A stretch of 64,000 nucleotides of DNA from Sediminicoccus rosea. GTDB lineage: Bacteria; Pseudomonadota; Alphaproteobacteria; Acetobacterales; Acetobacteraceae. Positions 1 through 7,533 of the stretch are shown here, piece after piece. The stretch spans positions 1,233,501 through 1,297,500 of the forward strand of contig NZ_CP137852.1 of the NCBI RefSeq assembly GCF_033547095.1, in the 5' to 3' direction. The position numbers and the translations under genes are program-made. Under the pieces are notes generated by a model. That model worked only from the letters and a program-made list of their open reading frames with translations, searched no databases and was not told where the DNA came from. Numbering within the stretch: position 1 is the first letter of the stretch; the number at the start of each line of letters is the position of its first letter.

Positions 1-39
1 CGCCTTGCGCAGGTCGCCCACGACGGCAGAGAGGCGCAT
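1..39 (-). CDS. start of a late prophage gene, cut by window edge
   Basis: Only the first 13 codons are inside the window; they read MRLSAVVGDLRKA on the minus strand, starting three bases after the stop of the head-tail joining gene. Position in the operon suggests another head-completion or tail protein. Nothing more can be said from 13 residues. Confidence 0.4.
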   Translation of the reverse strand, partial: MRLSAVVGDLRKA

Positions 40-42
40 CGC

Positions 43-351
43 CTACCGCCGGCAGAGCACGCGCCAAGCAACGCCGGCCGCGTCCCGCTCGGCGCTGTCC
101 ACCGTCAGCAGGTCCGCGCCGATGGCGAAGGTGTCGCCCGCGTCGATCGCTGGCAGCAGGGCGATGCCGACCGTCACCACATCTGTCGCGCGCAGCACCG
201 CCGTATCGAAGGCGTCCGCCACGCGATCGGGGCTTGAGCGCAGGATGCGGAGGGGCACAGGCGCACCAGTGCCTGCCGCCCGGTAGGTCGCCTCGACGCC
301 GATGTTAGGGTCGGCCGCGAGCACCGCCAGCGCCTCGTCGAACACGCCCAT
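43..351 (-). CDS. phage head-tail joining protein
   Basis: This 102-residue soluble protein is the last complete gene of the leftward head operon of prophage A. Its length, its place after the capsid genes, and its all-beta look (short VTVGIAL, GDTFAIGADLLTV and AGVAWRVL strands) match the small head-tail joining/adaptor proteins that plug the portal and receive the tail. The core statement DTAVLRATDVVTVG resembles the middle of those proteins. It follows the 91-residue gene by only six bases, so it is co-transcribed with it. The family assignment rests on context and general resemblance rather than on a diagnostic motif. Confidence 0.6.
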   Translation of the reverse strand: MGVFDEALAVLAADPNIGVEATYRAAGTGAPVPLRILRSSPDRVADAFDTAVLRATDVVTVGIALLPAIDAGDTFAIGADLLTVDSAERDAAGVAWRVLCRR

Positions 352-357
352 GGCGGA

Positions 358-633
358 TCAGCCGAGCCCGAGCCAGGAGGCGAGCTTCGCGCCGACCGCG
401 GCGCCGACGATGCCGCCAGCCGCCGCCGCGCCCGTGGCCGGGATCGCCGGCGACGCGCTCGGCACGCCGCCCGCCGCCAGCGACAGCGGCGCCGTGAGGC
501 CGGCCATCGCCTTGACCAGCTCCGTGACGGTGCGGGTGAGCTCGCGCATGTCCTTGTCGCCCTCGGCGAGGCGCCTCTCGATCTCGGTCAGGCGGGTGAC
601 GATGGTGCCGAGTTCGCGATCATGGTCCGTCAT
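358..633 (-). CDS. small prophage protein with coiled coil and hydrophobic tail
   Basis: The 91-residue product has a charged N-terminal helix (residues 1-45, heptad-like TEIERRLAEGDKDMRELTRT) followed by a glycine/alanine-rich hydrophobic C-terminus (about 65-90) that could insert in a membrane. Its ATG overlaps the stop of the upstream lytic-type gene in an ATGA, implying translational coupling. Such a build beside a lytic protein would fit a holin- or spanin-like lysis accessory, but no family motif is visible, so the role is only a suggestion. A longer open frame exists upstream but is the shadow of the neighbouring gene. Confidence 0.5.
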   Translation of the reverse strand: MTDHDRELGTIVTRLTEIERRLAEGDKDMRELTRTVTELVKAMAGLTAPLSLAAGGVPSASPAIPATGAAAAGGIVGAAVGAKLASWLGLG

Positions 634-1280
634 CGAGCGACCTCCCGCTGCCGCTGCAGCCGCTGGTGGATGGTCCAGGCCGCGACGCCGATCACCGCGG
701 CGGCAACGCCCCAGGGGCCGAGCGCCCGCAGGACCGACGCCAAGCCCTCGGCATGCGGCGCGAGCGTCGTGACGGCATCGACCGCCGCTGCCGCCGTGAC
801 GCCGGCGACCACCGAGCCCGCGGCCGCGCGCACGGTGCCGCTGTGGGCGAGGCCGGGCGCAATCAGCCCCGCCATGCGCAGCCCCTCCGCGATCGTCTCC
901 GGCGCATAGGGCATGCCGCCGAGCTCGTGTCGGATGATCGCCTCGACCAGCCCGCGCATAGTGGCGGCATCGTGCAGGTCGATCGGATCGTCGAGCCCGA
1001 CCCCCAGCCGCGCAGCGACCGCCGCTTGGTAGGCGCGCGTGTCGTTCTCGTTGCTCGGGGCCCAGCGCGCCACGATGCCGCGGACCGTGCGCAGCCCGTG
1101 CCGGTCCTGGTAGCTCTGCAGCAGCAACGCCAGCGCGCGGATGCCGTGCTGGTGCGAACGGAAGCGGCAGAAGCGCCCGTCCGAAGGCGGATCGACGAGC
1201 CCGAGCCATTTGTTTGTGGCGACGTGCTCGATGTTCCCGGGATTGCGGTTGCGGTAGCCCCGGCTGGCCTTGGGATCCAT
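630..1280 (-). CDS. virion lytic-type protein, structural protein P5-like
   Basis: The 216-residue protein begins with RGYRNRNPGNIEHVATNKWLGL, a stretch typical of phage proteins annotated as structural protein P5 or virion muramidase-like proteins. The conserved block continues through FCRFRSHQHGIRALALLLQSYQ. Residues 150-216 are alanine-rich with a likely transmembrane helix (WGVAAAVIGVAAWTIH). It probably attacks peptidoglycan during entry or release. It lies directly after the DUF2190 gene with a short gap and overlaps the next gene by four bases. Catalytic residues cannot be assigned with confidence, and a purely structural role remains possible. Confidence 0.65.
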   Translation of the reverse strand: MDPKASRGYRNRNPGNIEHVATNKWLGLVDPPSDGRFCRFRSHQHGIRALALLLQSYQDRHGLRTVRGIVARWAPSNENDTRAYQAAVAARLGVGLDDPIDLHDAATMRGLVEAIIRHELGGMPYAPETIAEGLRMAGLIAPGLAHSGTVRAAAGSVVAGVTAAAAVDAVTTLAPHAEGLASVLRALGPWGVAAAVIGVAAWTIHQRLQRQREVAR

Positions 1281-1282
1281 GG

Positions 1283-1633
1283 TCACGCCCCCGAGGCCGG
1301 CACGCGGGCCAGCATGACGCGCACCGTGGTGTCGGCCGCGAGGGCGGCGACGGTGACGACGCCGACCTGGAAGTTCCCCGTCGCGGTGGTGGTCAGGCGC
1401 CGGTTGGTGTTGTCCCAGAAAACGCGCGTGCCGGCCGCCATGGCCTGGGTCGGGTCCTTGGCGAGCTCGAACTCGCCGCGGGTCTCGCACTCGACGGTGG
1501 CGTTCTGCGCAGCGTCGGCGGCGGCCACGCCGAAGAAGGCGCCGACCAGCATGCCTTGGCCAGAGAGGATGCCGCCGGCGTAGGGCACGACCATGGGGAC
1601 GGAGCGGGCGTCGGGACGGATGCAGTTGCGCAT
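1283..1633 (-). CDS. DUF2190 family capsid-associated protein
   Basis: At 116 residues this has the normal length and look of DUF2190 proteins, which are found beside phage major capsid genes and are thought to decorate or cement the capsid. Typical features are the N-terminal small-domain start (RNCIRPDARSVPMVVPYAGG), the glycine-rich GMLVGAFFGVAAADA segment, and the ending FQVGVVTVAALAADTTVRVMLA. The expected position next to the capsid gene is kept except that two oppositely oriented genes (1814-3834) separate them. An ATG with GGAGACC upstream supports the start. Confidence 0.82.
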   Translation of the reverse strand: MRNCIRPDARSVPMVVPYAGGILSGQGMLVGAFFGVAAADAAQNATVECETRGEFELAKDPTQAMAAGTRVFWDNTNRRLTTTATGNFQVGVVTVAALAADTTVRVMLARVPASGA

Positions 1634-1709
1634 GGAGGGTCTCCTGTGGATGACGTTGAGAAGGCTCGACTTCCAGCGAGCAGGCCTTGGTGGGAATCCG
1701 TCACCTAGA

Positions 1710-1745
1710 CTTCCAAAAAAGCTTCCGAAAATTCTTCCAAAGAAA
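1710..1745. repeat. three tandem 12-bp repeats before the moron pair
   Basis: Three consecutive 12-base units begin CTTCC at exactly 1710, 1722 and 1734: CTTCCAAAAAAG, CTTCCGAAAATT and CTTCCAAAGAAA. A palindromic TTCCGGAA follows at 1757-1764, with a further inverted GGAAAG. The stretch is strikingly AT-rich for this genome and lies in the gap between the DUF2190 gene and the rightward gene at 1814. A regulatory role, such as repeated operator sites for the moron promoter, is inferred. Confidence 0.6.
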
Positions 1746-1813
1746 TCTTGCGTTGGTTCCGGAAACTGGAAAGATCAATGGTCTAGGACGGCGTATTTCC
1801 CGGCTCGAACCTG

Positions 1814-2179
1814 ATGGGACGGGCCAACATGCAGACCACCGCAGCGGATGAAATCAGCTTCACCCACCACGCCTTGGCTCGGATCAGACAGCGCGGGGTG
1901 CGCGCCGAGGCGCTCTCGCTCGTGCTCGCCGAGGCCGACCAGGGGCATCACGTCGGCGGCGGCGCCGTCGCCGAGCATATCTCGCGCGAGAAGCGCAAGC
2001 GGCTGGAACGAGGCGGAATCCCCGTCGCCGTCCTTGAGGCGGCCTGTCAGCTGGTTGTCGTGTTTGCAGAGAACGGATCTGTAATGACTGTCATCTCGCA
2101 CCCAAGCCATCGAGGTCGGGTGTACCTCGGCGCCGATCGTACCAACCCGCGGCGGCATGCGGCTCGGACGCGCCGGTGA
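1814..2179 (+). CDS. DUF4258-like small protein, moron gene 1
   Basis: The gene runs against the surrounding late operon. The product (121 residues from the first ATG; a second ATG at 1829 is also possible) contains ISFTHHALARIRQRGV near its start and VVVFAENGSVMTVISHP toward its end. This pattern of an HALxRxxxRG helix followed by strands ending in a vital histidine/proline resembles DUF4258 proteins, small BrnT/RelE-fold-like proteins of unknown function that are sometimes toxin components. Its stop overlaps the possible GTG start of the 2194-3834 gene, so the two are coupled. Family assignment is moderate; function is unknown. Confidence 0.55.
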   Translation: MGRANMQTTAADEISFTHHALARIRQRGVRAEALSLVLAEADQGHHVGGGAVAEHISREKRKRLERGGIPVAVLEAACQLVVVFAENGSVMTVISHPSHRGRVYLGADRTNPRRHAARTRR

Positions 2180-2193
2180 AGGGAGCTACGCGC

Positions 2194-3834
2194 ATGGGAG
2201 ACAAGACGCCTAACGTGCCGGGTCACGATCTATCGCAGCAAGCGGAACGCGACCGGCAAGTCCGCGCCGCTCGCGTTGCGCGGATCAACCAGGATTTGCT
2301 TGACCGGCCTCGCGAGATGAAGCGGCAGATGGGCGCGCAACCGAGCCTGCGCCTGCGCATCGCCGAGAACCTCTGGAACATCATGGAAGATGCGCAGAGC
2401 CGATCGCCTGCCGTCACGCGAGCGACGATTCTGCACGAGGCGGGGATGGGCAGAGCTAGTGAGTCGACCAAGCGAGCTCCGTACTTCCTTTGTGATCCGA
2501 CTTGGCCGCCGGCGAAGAAGGCTGAGCGCGCCAAACAGTTGACGCACGATCCTTCAGGGTACGTCAGGCTCGCGCGCGCCGCGGCCAAGCTGCTTGGTCT
2601 CGACGACAGGGACTTCTATCTGGTTGATCTGTTCGCCGGCACTCGCTTCGCCGCAGAGATCGAGAGCGAACTGCCGCCCGAGGATCCTCAGCGGGAGGCA
2701 TGGGCCACCCTACTCGCCCTATTGCAGCATCAGGCACGGAAGATCTCCCAGGAATTCGACCTGCCGCGGTATTTCGCCAGACAGACGGGTTGGGGCCTCG
2801 GCTATCGGGACGGCAAGTTCCAACCGGGATCGGGCGGAGCCAAGGAGCCATCGGCGTTCCTGGGGTGGGTTGAAGCAGGCTCTCCCCGATCCGGCGTGTT
2901 TCGCTTTCGGCTTCTAGATCCCAAGGAACTCTACGGACCGGACTGCACACCTGATGATGTGGCCAACTACGAAGATCTTCTCCGGCGCGGAGCTGATGAG
3001 CTTCCCGTCACCGTCCATACGGTCCTGGTCCTGCATCTCGTCCTAGCGCCGCAAGGCCCGGGAAGCGCAGTCGCCCCGTGTCTGCGCGCCCGGTGCGTCA
3101 GCTACATCCTGTCGGCTGACTACTCGAACGTCTTTGAGCCTTACACCGGAAAGCAGATGCAGCGGGGCGACGTAATCGCTGTCTGCCATAGAGCGATTGC
3201 CACCAGAGCCGAAAGCCCCCTAACGCGACTGCCTGAATCTCTGGCTGCGGGCCTGGTGAGGAGCGTGAGTCAGCAGCCTGCCCCAAAGCGGGAATTCGAG
3301 ATCGGTGAGCGTGAAATGGTTTACACGCACATGAGCGATTGCAGCGGCTACGGCTTCGATATGGGCGATGTCGTGCTTCGGGACGAACTGCATGGCATTC
3401 CGCCGTCGCTCGCATCAGTCGAACCTGACGACAGTCCGAGGATCATTGTGCCTCTTGGTGAGGAGGCCCTGGTTATACTCGGCTTACGGATCAGCGGCTT
3501 CATGGCAGAGCGGAACTGGACGGAAGCGCAGCCGTCCAAGCCTGTGTCGGCCGCGCCCGCGATCCTGACGGCATCGACAGTGCCCCTCGCGGACGAGTGG
3601 CTCGCTCAGGACGAAGCTGGGCGCGCCCGCATTGCCGCGATCGCCGCCAATCCGACGCCATTCGCGGCGGGCACGATGCTCGCGGCTCTGGATCGCGCCT
3701 GCCAAGCGCCGGACCACGAGCAGACGCCAATCAATCAGCTGCGAGGCTCGGCGCGAGAGTTGACCGCGGCTTTGGCCACAGCGATCGCCGAAATGGAAGC
3801 GACGCGTGACGCGAACCTCAGAAAATCACTCTGA
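2194..3834 (+). CDS. unrecognised 546-residue protein, moron gene 2
   Basis: I do not recognise a family. The ATG at 2194 is preceded by GGGAG at good spacing and is preferred over a GTG at 2176 that overlaps the previous stop. The protein is soluble, with no signal peptide or membrane helix. An arginine-rich N-terminal helix region comes first, then a helical segment containing DLPRYFARQTGWGLGY, a mixed middle, and an alanine-rich helical C-terminus. Codon use is less GC-biased than in the flanking head genes. Transcribed opposite to the late operon, it fits a lysogenic-conversion or phage-exclusion gene carried as cargo; that is inference. Confidence 0.6.
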   Translation: MGDKTPNVPGHDLSQQAERDRQVRAARVARINQDLLDRPREMKRQMGAQPSLRLRIAENLWNIMEDAQSRSPAVTRATILHEAGMGRASESTKRAPYFLCDPTWPPAKKAERAKQLTHDPSGYVRLARAAAKLLGLDDRDFYLVDLFAGTRFAAEIESELPPEDPQREAWATLLALLQHQARKISQEFDLPRYFARQTGWGLGYRDGKFQPGSGGAKEPSAFLGWVEAGSPRSGVFRFRLLDPKELYGPDCTPDDVANYEDLLRRGADELPVTVHTVLVLHLVLAPQGPGSAVAPCLRARCVSYILSADYSNVFEPYTGKQMQRGDVIAVCHRAIATRAESPLTRLPESLAAGLVRSVSQQPAPKREFEIGEREMVYTHMSDCSGYGFDMGDVVLRDELHGIPPSLASVEPDDSPRIIVPLGEEALVILGLRISGFMAERNWTEAQPSKPVSAAPAILTASTVPLADEWLAQDEAGRARIAAIAANPTPFAAGTMLAALDRACQAPDHEQTPINQLRGSARELTAALATAIAEMEATRDANLRKSL

Positions 3835-3873
3835 GGTCCGCACCAGCGTTGAGGCTTGAGGCAAGCTGCAACA

Positions 3874-5994
3874 TCACGTCCCAGGGTTAAACCAGGCGCC
3901 GCGCCAGTCGATGGCGCCGACGCCGAAGTCGAAGATCACGCTGACCTCGATGCCATCCGCGCCCTGCACCGGGCCGGTGGCGACCTGCGGCCCCTCCGCC
4001 CCGTTCAGGTAGCCGTAGACATAGACCGGCGCCGAGAGCGGGTCGGAGAAGAGGTACCAGCGGTTCGCTCCGATCAGCGGCTCGACCAGCGGCTGCACGA
4101 AGCCCGCGAAGACCTTCGCGTTGCCGATCTGGTTGGCGGCGACGCTGACGGTGAGCTGCCGGGCCGCCAGCTCCTGGCTCGGGCCGACCAGCAGCCGCAT
4201 GCTGCTGCCGATCGAGATGGGGAGGCCGTCCAGCGTCTTCTGGCGCATGATGGCCGCGCGGCCGACGGCGAGGTTCGGCAGGTCGAGAGCAGAGCCCGCG
4301 CCGGCCTTGTTCGCGCGCCCCGCGCCGGTGCCGAACACCGTGGCGTTGCCGGTGGTGAGCGTCGGGCCATCGCCATCGCCATTGCCGCTGTTCAGCAGCT
4401 GGTAGGCCGTCGCGTTCTCGAACTCGGCGACGCGGCGGCCGATCGCCGCGGCGAAGTCGGTGAAGGCGCCGAGGTCGTCGTTGACCAGCATCGGTCGCGT
4501 GACGCGGATGCGCCGCGCGAAGGTCTGCAGGACGACGATCTCCTGGCTCTCGGACATGGTGCCGACCTGGATCTCGCCGTTCTCCAGCAGCGGCAGGAGC
4601 GTCGGGAAGTCGCCGATGCGCAGATGGCGATGCGGCTTGAAATCCCGGAAATCGCGGCGGAGGAAGATCTGTCGGTAGGTCGGCTGCGCCGGGGCATAGG
4701 CCGCGAGCAGCATCTTGTTGGCGGCGGCAGAGAGCAGCGCCGGGAAGTCGGAGCTGGTGTGGAAGGCGCGCTCGGCGAGCAGCGTCGGGTTGCGCGGCGG
4801 GTTGCGATCGCCGCGGCGCGCGAGGAGCTCGCGCAGCATGTCGGAGGGGCGCCAGCCCATGAACTCGGCGTGGCGGCCAGCGCCGGGGCCCCTGCTGGGC
4901 GGCTGGTAGCCCGGCATGGAGCGGGCGGCGAGCGCCTCGGCCATGGCGTCGAGCAGCTGCGCGGGATAATCGTGGCCGGGGCCGCTCTCCGGGCGGGCCG
5001 GGAGCGTCGGGCGGGTCGTCTGCGCCTGGGTTAAGGCCTCCCACAGCCGGGCGCGCAGCACCTCGGGGCTGGCGCGATCGCGCATCGCGGCCTGGCGCAG
5101 CGCGTCGATGGTGTCGGCGGGGAGCAGGCCGCGCGCGGCGGCGAGCACCGGCTCGTAGCTGGCGATGCGCTCGGCGACGGCGCGCTCGGCCTCGGCGCGG
5201 ATCGCGTCGAGGTCGATCGGCGAGGTGGCCGGCACCGGCGCGGCGCGGGTGGGCTCGGGCGGTGCGGCCGGCGCAGGGGTGGGCGTGGTGGTCACGGAGG
5301 TCTCCTGGGGTGGGATGGACGGCGCGGCGGAGGGCGGCGCCGCGGGCGGGGCAGCCGGCTCAGCCGGCGTCGTCTCGGGCATGATGGGGTCCTCGTCAGA
5401 CAGGGCAGGCTCGATTGCCGGCGCCGGGAGGCCCTGCTCTCCCTGCGCACGGACTGCGGCGTCCCGGTCCACCGGGACCGGCACGACGGAGATCTCGAAG
5501 GGCTCCCAATCCACGGCGCGGTGGACGGTCTCGCCCGTGGCGGCGTCCGGCCGCGGCTCGTAGCGGTGAACGCGATAGCCGACGCTGACCGCCCGCAGCG
5601 TGCCGTCGGCGATGCGCTGCCAGACGGGCTCCACATCGGCGGCGGTGCTGAACTGCAGCGTGGCGTAACCGCGGCCGCGCTCGAGGCGGGCAGCGGTGAC
5701 GCGGCCGAGCACGTCGCGGGCATCGCCGCGGCGGTGGGTGTTCAGCACCGGGGCCTGGCCAGATCGCAGCGCGTCCATGCGCACCGCATTCGGCGACATC
5801 TCCAACTCCTCGGTGATGAGGCCGAGGGCGGGGACGAAGTTGCGGGCGCGGGCGCCGGTGGACCAAACCACCTCGACGGTGCGCGCGGCACGATCGACGG
5901 TGGCCGGGGCCGCCAGCGCGCGCTGCGCCACGATCGGCATGGCAGGGGCATCCGGCGCGGGGTCGCCCCCGCCCGGCTCGGTCGTCGCGGTCAT
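3874..5994 (-). CDS. fused prohead protease and major capsid protein
   Basis: The 706-residue product joins two head functions. Residues about 35-180 form an HK97-type (U35) prohead protease: the catalytic pair is visible as His87 in LNTHRRGD and Ser137 in RAVSVGYRV. A proline/alanine-rich linker (about 195-265) leads to a helical scaffold-like segment. The major capsid domain follows (about 330-706), with NPTLLAERAFHTSSDFPALL, the RPMLVNDDLGAFTD block and the C-terminal SDPLSAPVYVYGYL. After self-assembly the protease should release the capsid domain. The ATG at 5994 is preferred to a TTG 42 bases upstream. Fusions of this kind are known in several tailed phages. Confidence 0.88.
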   Translation of the reverse strand: MTATTEPGGGDPAPDAPAMPIVAQRALAAPATVDRAARTVEVVWSTGARARNFVPALGLITEELEMSPNAVRMDALRSGQAPVLNTHRRGDARDVLGRVTAARLERGRGYATLQFSTAADVEPVWQRIADGTLRAVSVGYRVHRYEPRPDAATGETVHRAVDWEPFEISVVPVPVDRDAAVRAQGEQGLPAPAIEPALSDEDPIMPETTPAEPAAPPAAPPSAAPSIPPQETSVTTTPTPAPAAPPEPTRAAPVPATSPIDLDAIRAEAERAVAERIASYEPVLAAARGLLPADTIDALRQAAMRDRASPEVLRARLWEALTQAQTTRPTLPARPESGPGHDYPAQLLDAMAEALAARSMPGYQPPSRGPGAGRHAEFMGWRPSDMLRELLARRGDRNPPRNPTLLAERAFHTSSDFPALLSAAANKMLLAAYAPAQPTYRQIFLRRDFRDFKPHRHLRIGDFPTLLPLLENGEIQVGTMSESQEIVVLQTFARRIRVTRPMLVNDDLGAFTDFAAAIGRRVAEFENATAYQLLNSGNGDGDGPTLTTGNATVFGTGAGRANKAGAGSALDLPNLAVGRAAIMRQKTLDGLPISIGSSMRLLVGPSQELAARQLTVSVAANQIGNAKVFAGFVQPLVEPLIGANRWYLFSDPLSAPVYVYGYLNGAEGPQVATGPVQGADGIEVSVIFDFGVGAIDWRGAWFNPGT

Positions 5995-6042
5995 GTGGAT
6001 AAGCCTGTGGCTAAGCGCGGGAAAAGCTGTGGACAACGGCCG

Positions 6043-7533
6043 TCACGGCGCGGCGTAGCCCTGCGCGTTGACGTAGACCTGCGCGCCGGTGGTCAGGCAG
6101 GCGAAGTTCACCGCCGTGGCCGCCGTCCCGCGCAGCGGCGTCGGGAAGGCGATGTCCACCGGCGTCGCCATCGCCGCCGGCAGCAGCTGCCGCCAGATCA
6201 CCGTCGCCCCGTCCTTGATCACCACCTCGGTCGCCACCGTCGCATGCGCGTTCCGCACATCGATCGACGTGACGTAATTCCGGATGCCGGCGGCTGCCGC
6301 TTTCAGCACCACGTCGGTCGTGCCGGTAATCCCGCCCGCGGCGCCGGCGTACTGCCAGTCGGCCTCCGGGATCGAGAAGGGCTTGTTCACCAGCGCGCCG
6401 ATCAGCGTCGCGAGCAGGTCGATGCCGCGGCCGGTGGTCACCGCCGTGGGGTTCGCCGAGAGGCCCGTGGCCACCAGCACCGGCAGAGCGCCAGAGGTGT
6501 TGCGCGGCTGGCCGCCCACCGCCGTCAGCGTCGGGGCGATGGTGCTCAGCACGTTCACCCCGAGCCCCTGGCCCGCGACCGACTGGCCGCGGCCGGCGGT
6601 GATCTCGGTGGTGAGCTCGGCGTAGTCGGCGATCGTGACGAACTGCACCTTCACATCTGTGCTGGAGGCCGGCGCCAGGTTCCGCGAGACCGAGGCCCAG
6701 CCGGTGTTCAGGTAGGCGCCGGAGAAGGTCGAGCCGACCAGATCGAAGCTATTCGCGTCGATGACCGTGATCGTGAAGGTGCCGTTCGCCCCCGGCACGC
6801 CGGAGACGTCCGCCACCGTCACCACGTCGTTCGTCGCGAAGCCATGCGCTGCGCGGGTGATCCGAACCAGACCGGAGCCGTTGTTGGCGACCGCCGAGAT
6901 GCCGTTGACGAACTGCCGGTTCCGCACCCGGATCCGGAATCGGTAGAGCGCATTCGGCTCCGGGATCTGCTGGTGGCGGACGTAGGAGTTCGATCGCGCC
7001 GCCGTGGTGTCGATCTGCCGGCCGTGGAACCAGCACTCGTCGTTGGTCGGTTCGATCTCCAGCACCGACCAACCCGCCGGGGCCGTGGTCGGGATGGTCG
7101 AGGCGGAGGCGGTGACGAGGCGGGGAGCGCCCTCGCTCTGCACCTCGTAGTTCGCGAGCGTCGGGCTGGTGCCGTCCAGCCGCCAGGCGGCGGCGCTGCG
7201 GCCGTCCGGCTGGGCGGAGGTTGGGTCGACGGAGACCAGCTCGAGCCAGACCGACTGACCGGCGATGCGCTGGCTGAGGTTCACCGCGACCATGACCCGG
7301 AGCGGGATGGTAAAGGCGGTGCGGCTGGTCAGCACGACCTCGTCGTCGAGCACGGTGCCGGTCGAGATGGTGACGGTGCCGTCGGCGACGGCGAGCGCCA
7401 TGCCGCTGCCGCTGGCCGCGACGTCCCAGCGGGCCGGGTTGATCTCGGTTCCGTTGAAGCTGTCGCGGAACTTCTTCTGCATGCTCTTGATCTTGAGCAT
7501 GTCGTCCGTCCAGTCGTAGGCGCCGGCGATCAT
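6043..7533 (-). CDS. virion protein with E1-FCCH-like domain
   Basis: This 496-residue protein starts four bases before the portal stop (ATGA overlap), so it is translated with the portal gene. The middle segment RAAHGFATNDVVTVADVSGV followed by NGTFTITVIDANSFDLVGST is the hallmark of the ubiquitin-activating E1 FCCH-like domain that recurs in phage tail and surface proteins. The N-terminal half looks like a jelly-roll or lectin-like beta domain. The C-terminal half has repeated beta strands (TGTTDVVLKAAAAGIRNYVTSIDVRNAHA). A decoration, fibre or baseplate role is likely. Its place between portal and capsid is unusual for such a protein. Confidence 0.6.
   Translation of the reverse strand: MIAGAYDWTDDMLKIKSMQKKFRDSFNGTEINPARWDVAASGSGMALAVADGTVTISTGTVLDDEVVLTSRTAFTIPLRVMVAVNLSQRIAGQSVWLELVSVDPTSAQPDGRSAAAWRLDGTSPTLANYEVQSEGAPRLVTASASTIPTTAPAGWSVLEIEPTNDECWFHGRQIDTTAARSNSYVRHQQIPEPNALYRFRIRVRNRQFVNGISAVANNGSGLVRITRAAHGFATNDVVTVADVSGVPGANGTFTITVIDANSFDLVGSTFSGAYLNTGWASVSRNLAPASSTDVKVQFVTIADYAELTTEITAGRGQSVAGQGLGVNVLSTIAPTLTAVGGQPRNTSGALPVLVATGLSANPTAVTTGRGIDLLATLIGALVNKPFSIPEADWQYAGAAGGITGTTDVVLKAAAAGIRNYVTSIDVRNAHATVATEVVIKDGATVIWRQLLPAAMATPVDIAFPTPLRGTAATAVNFACLTTGAQVYVNAQGYAAP

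Noticed and set aside
1710-1745. CRISPR-like reading of the short tandem repeats here, at 22707-22761 and at 63580-63771
   Set aside because: Units are 8-12 bases without unique spacers of constant length and no cas genes are present.
5994-6036. Two DnaA-box-like words, TGTGGATAA (5994-6002) and TGTGGACAA (6028-6036), in the gap before the capsid gene
   Set aside because: Only two boxes, no AT-rich unwinding region and a late-gene setting; chance or minor roles are more likely than an origin.
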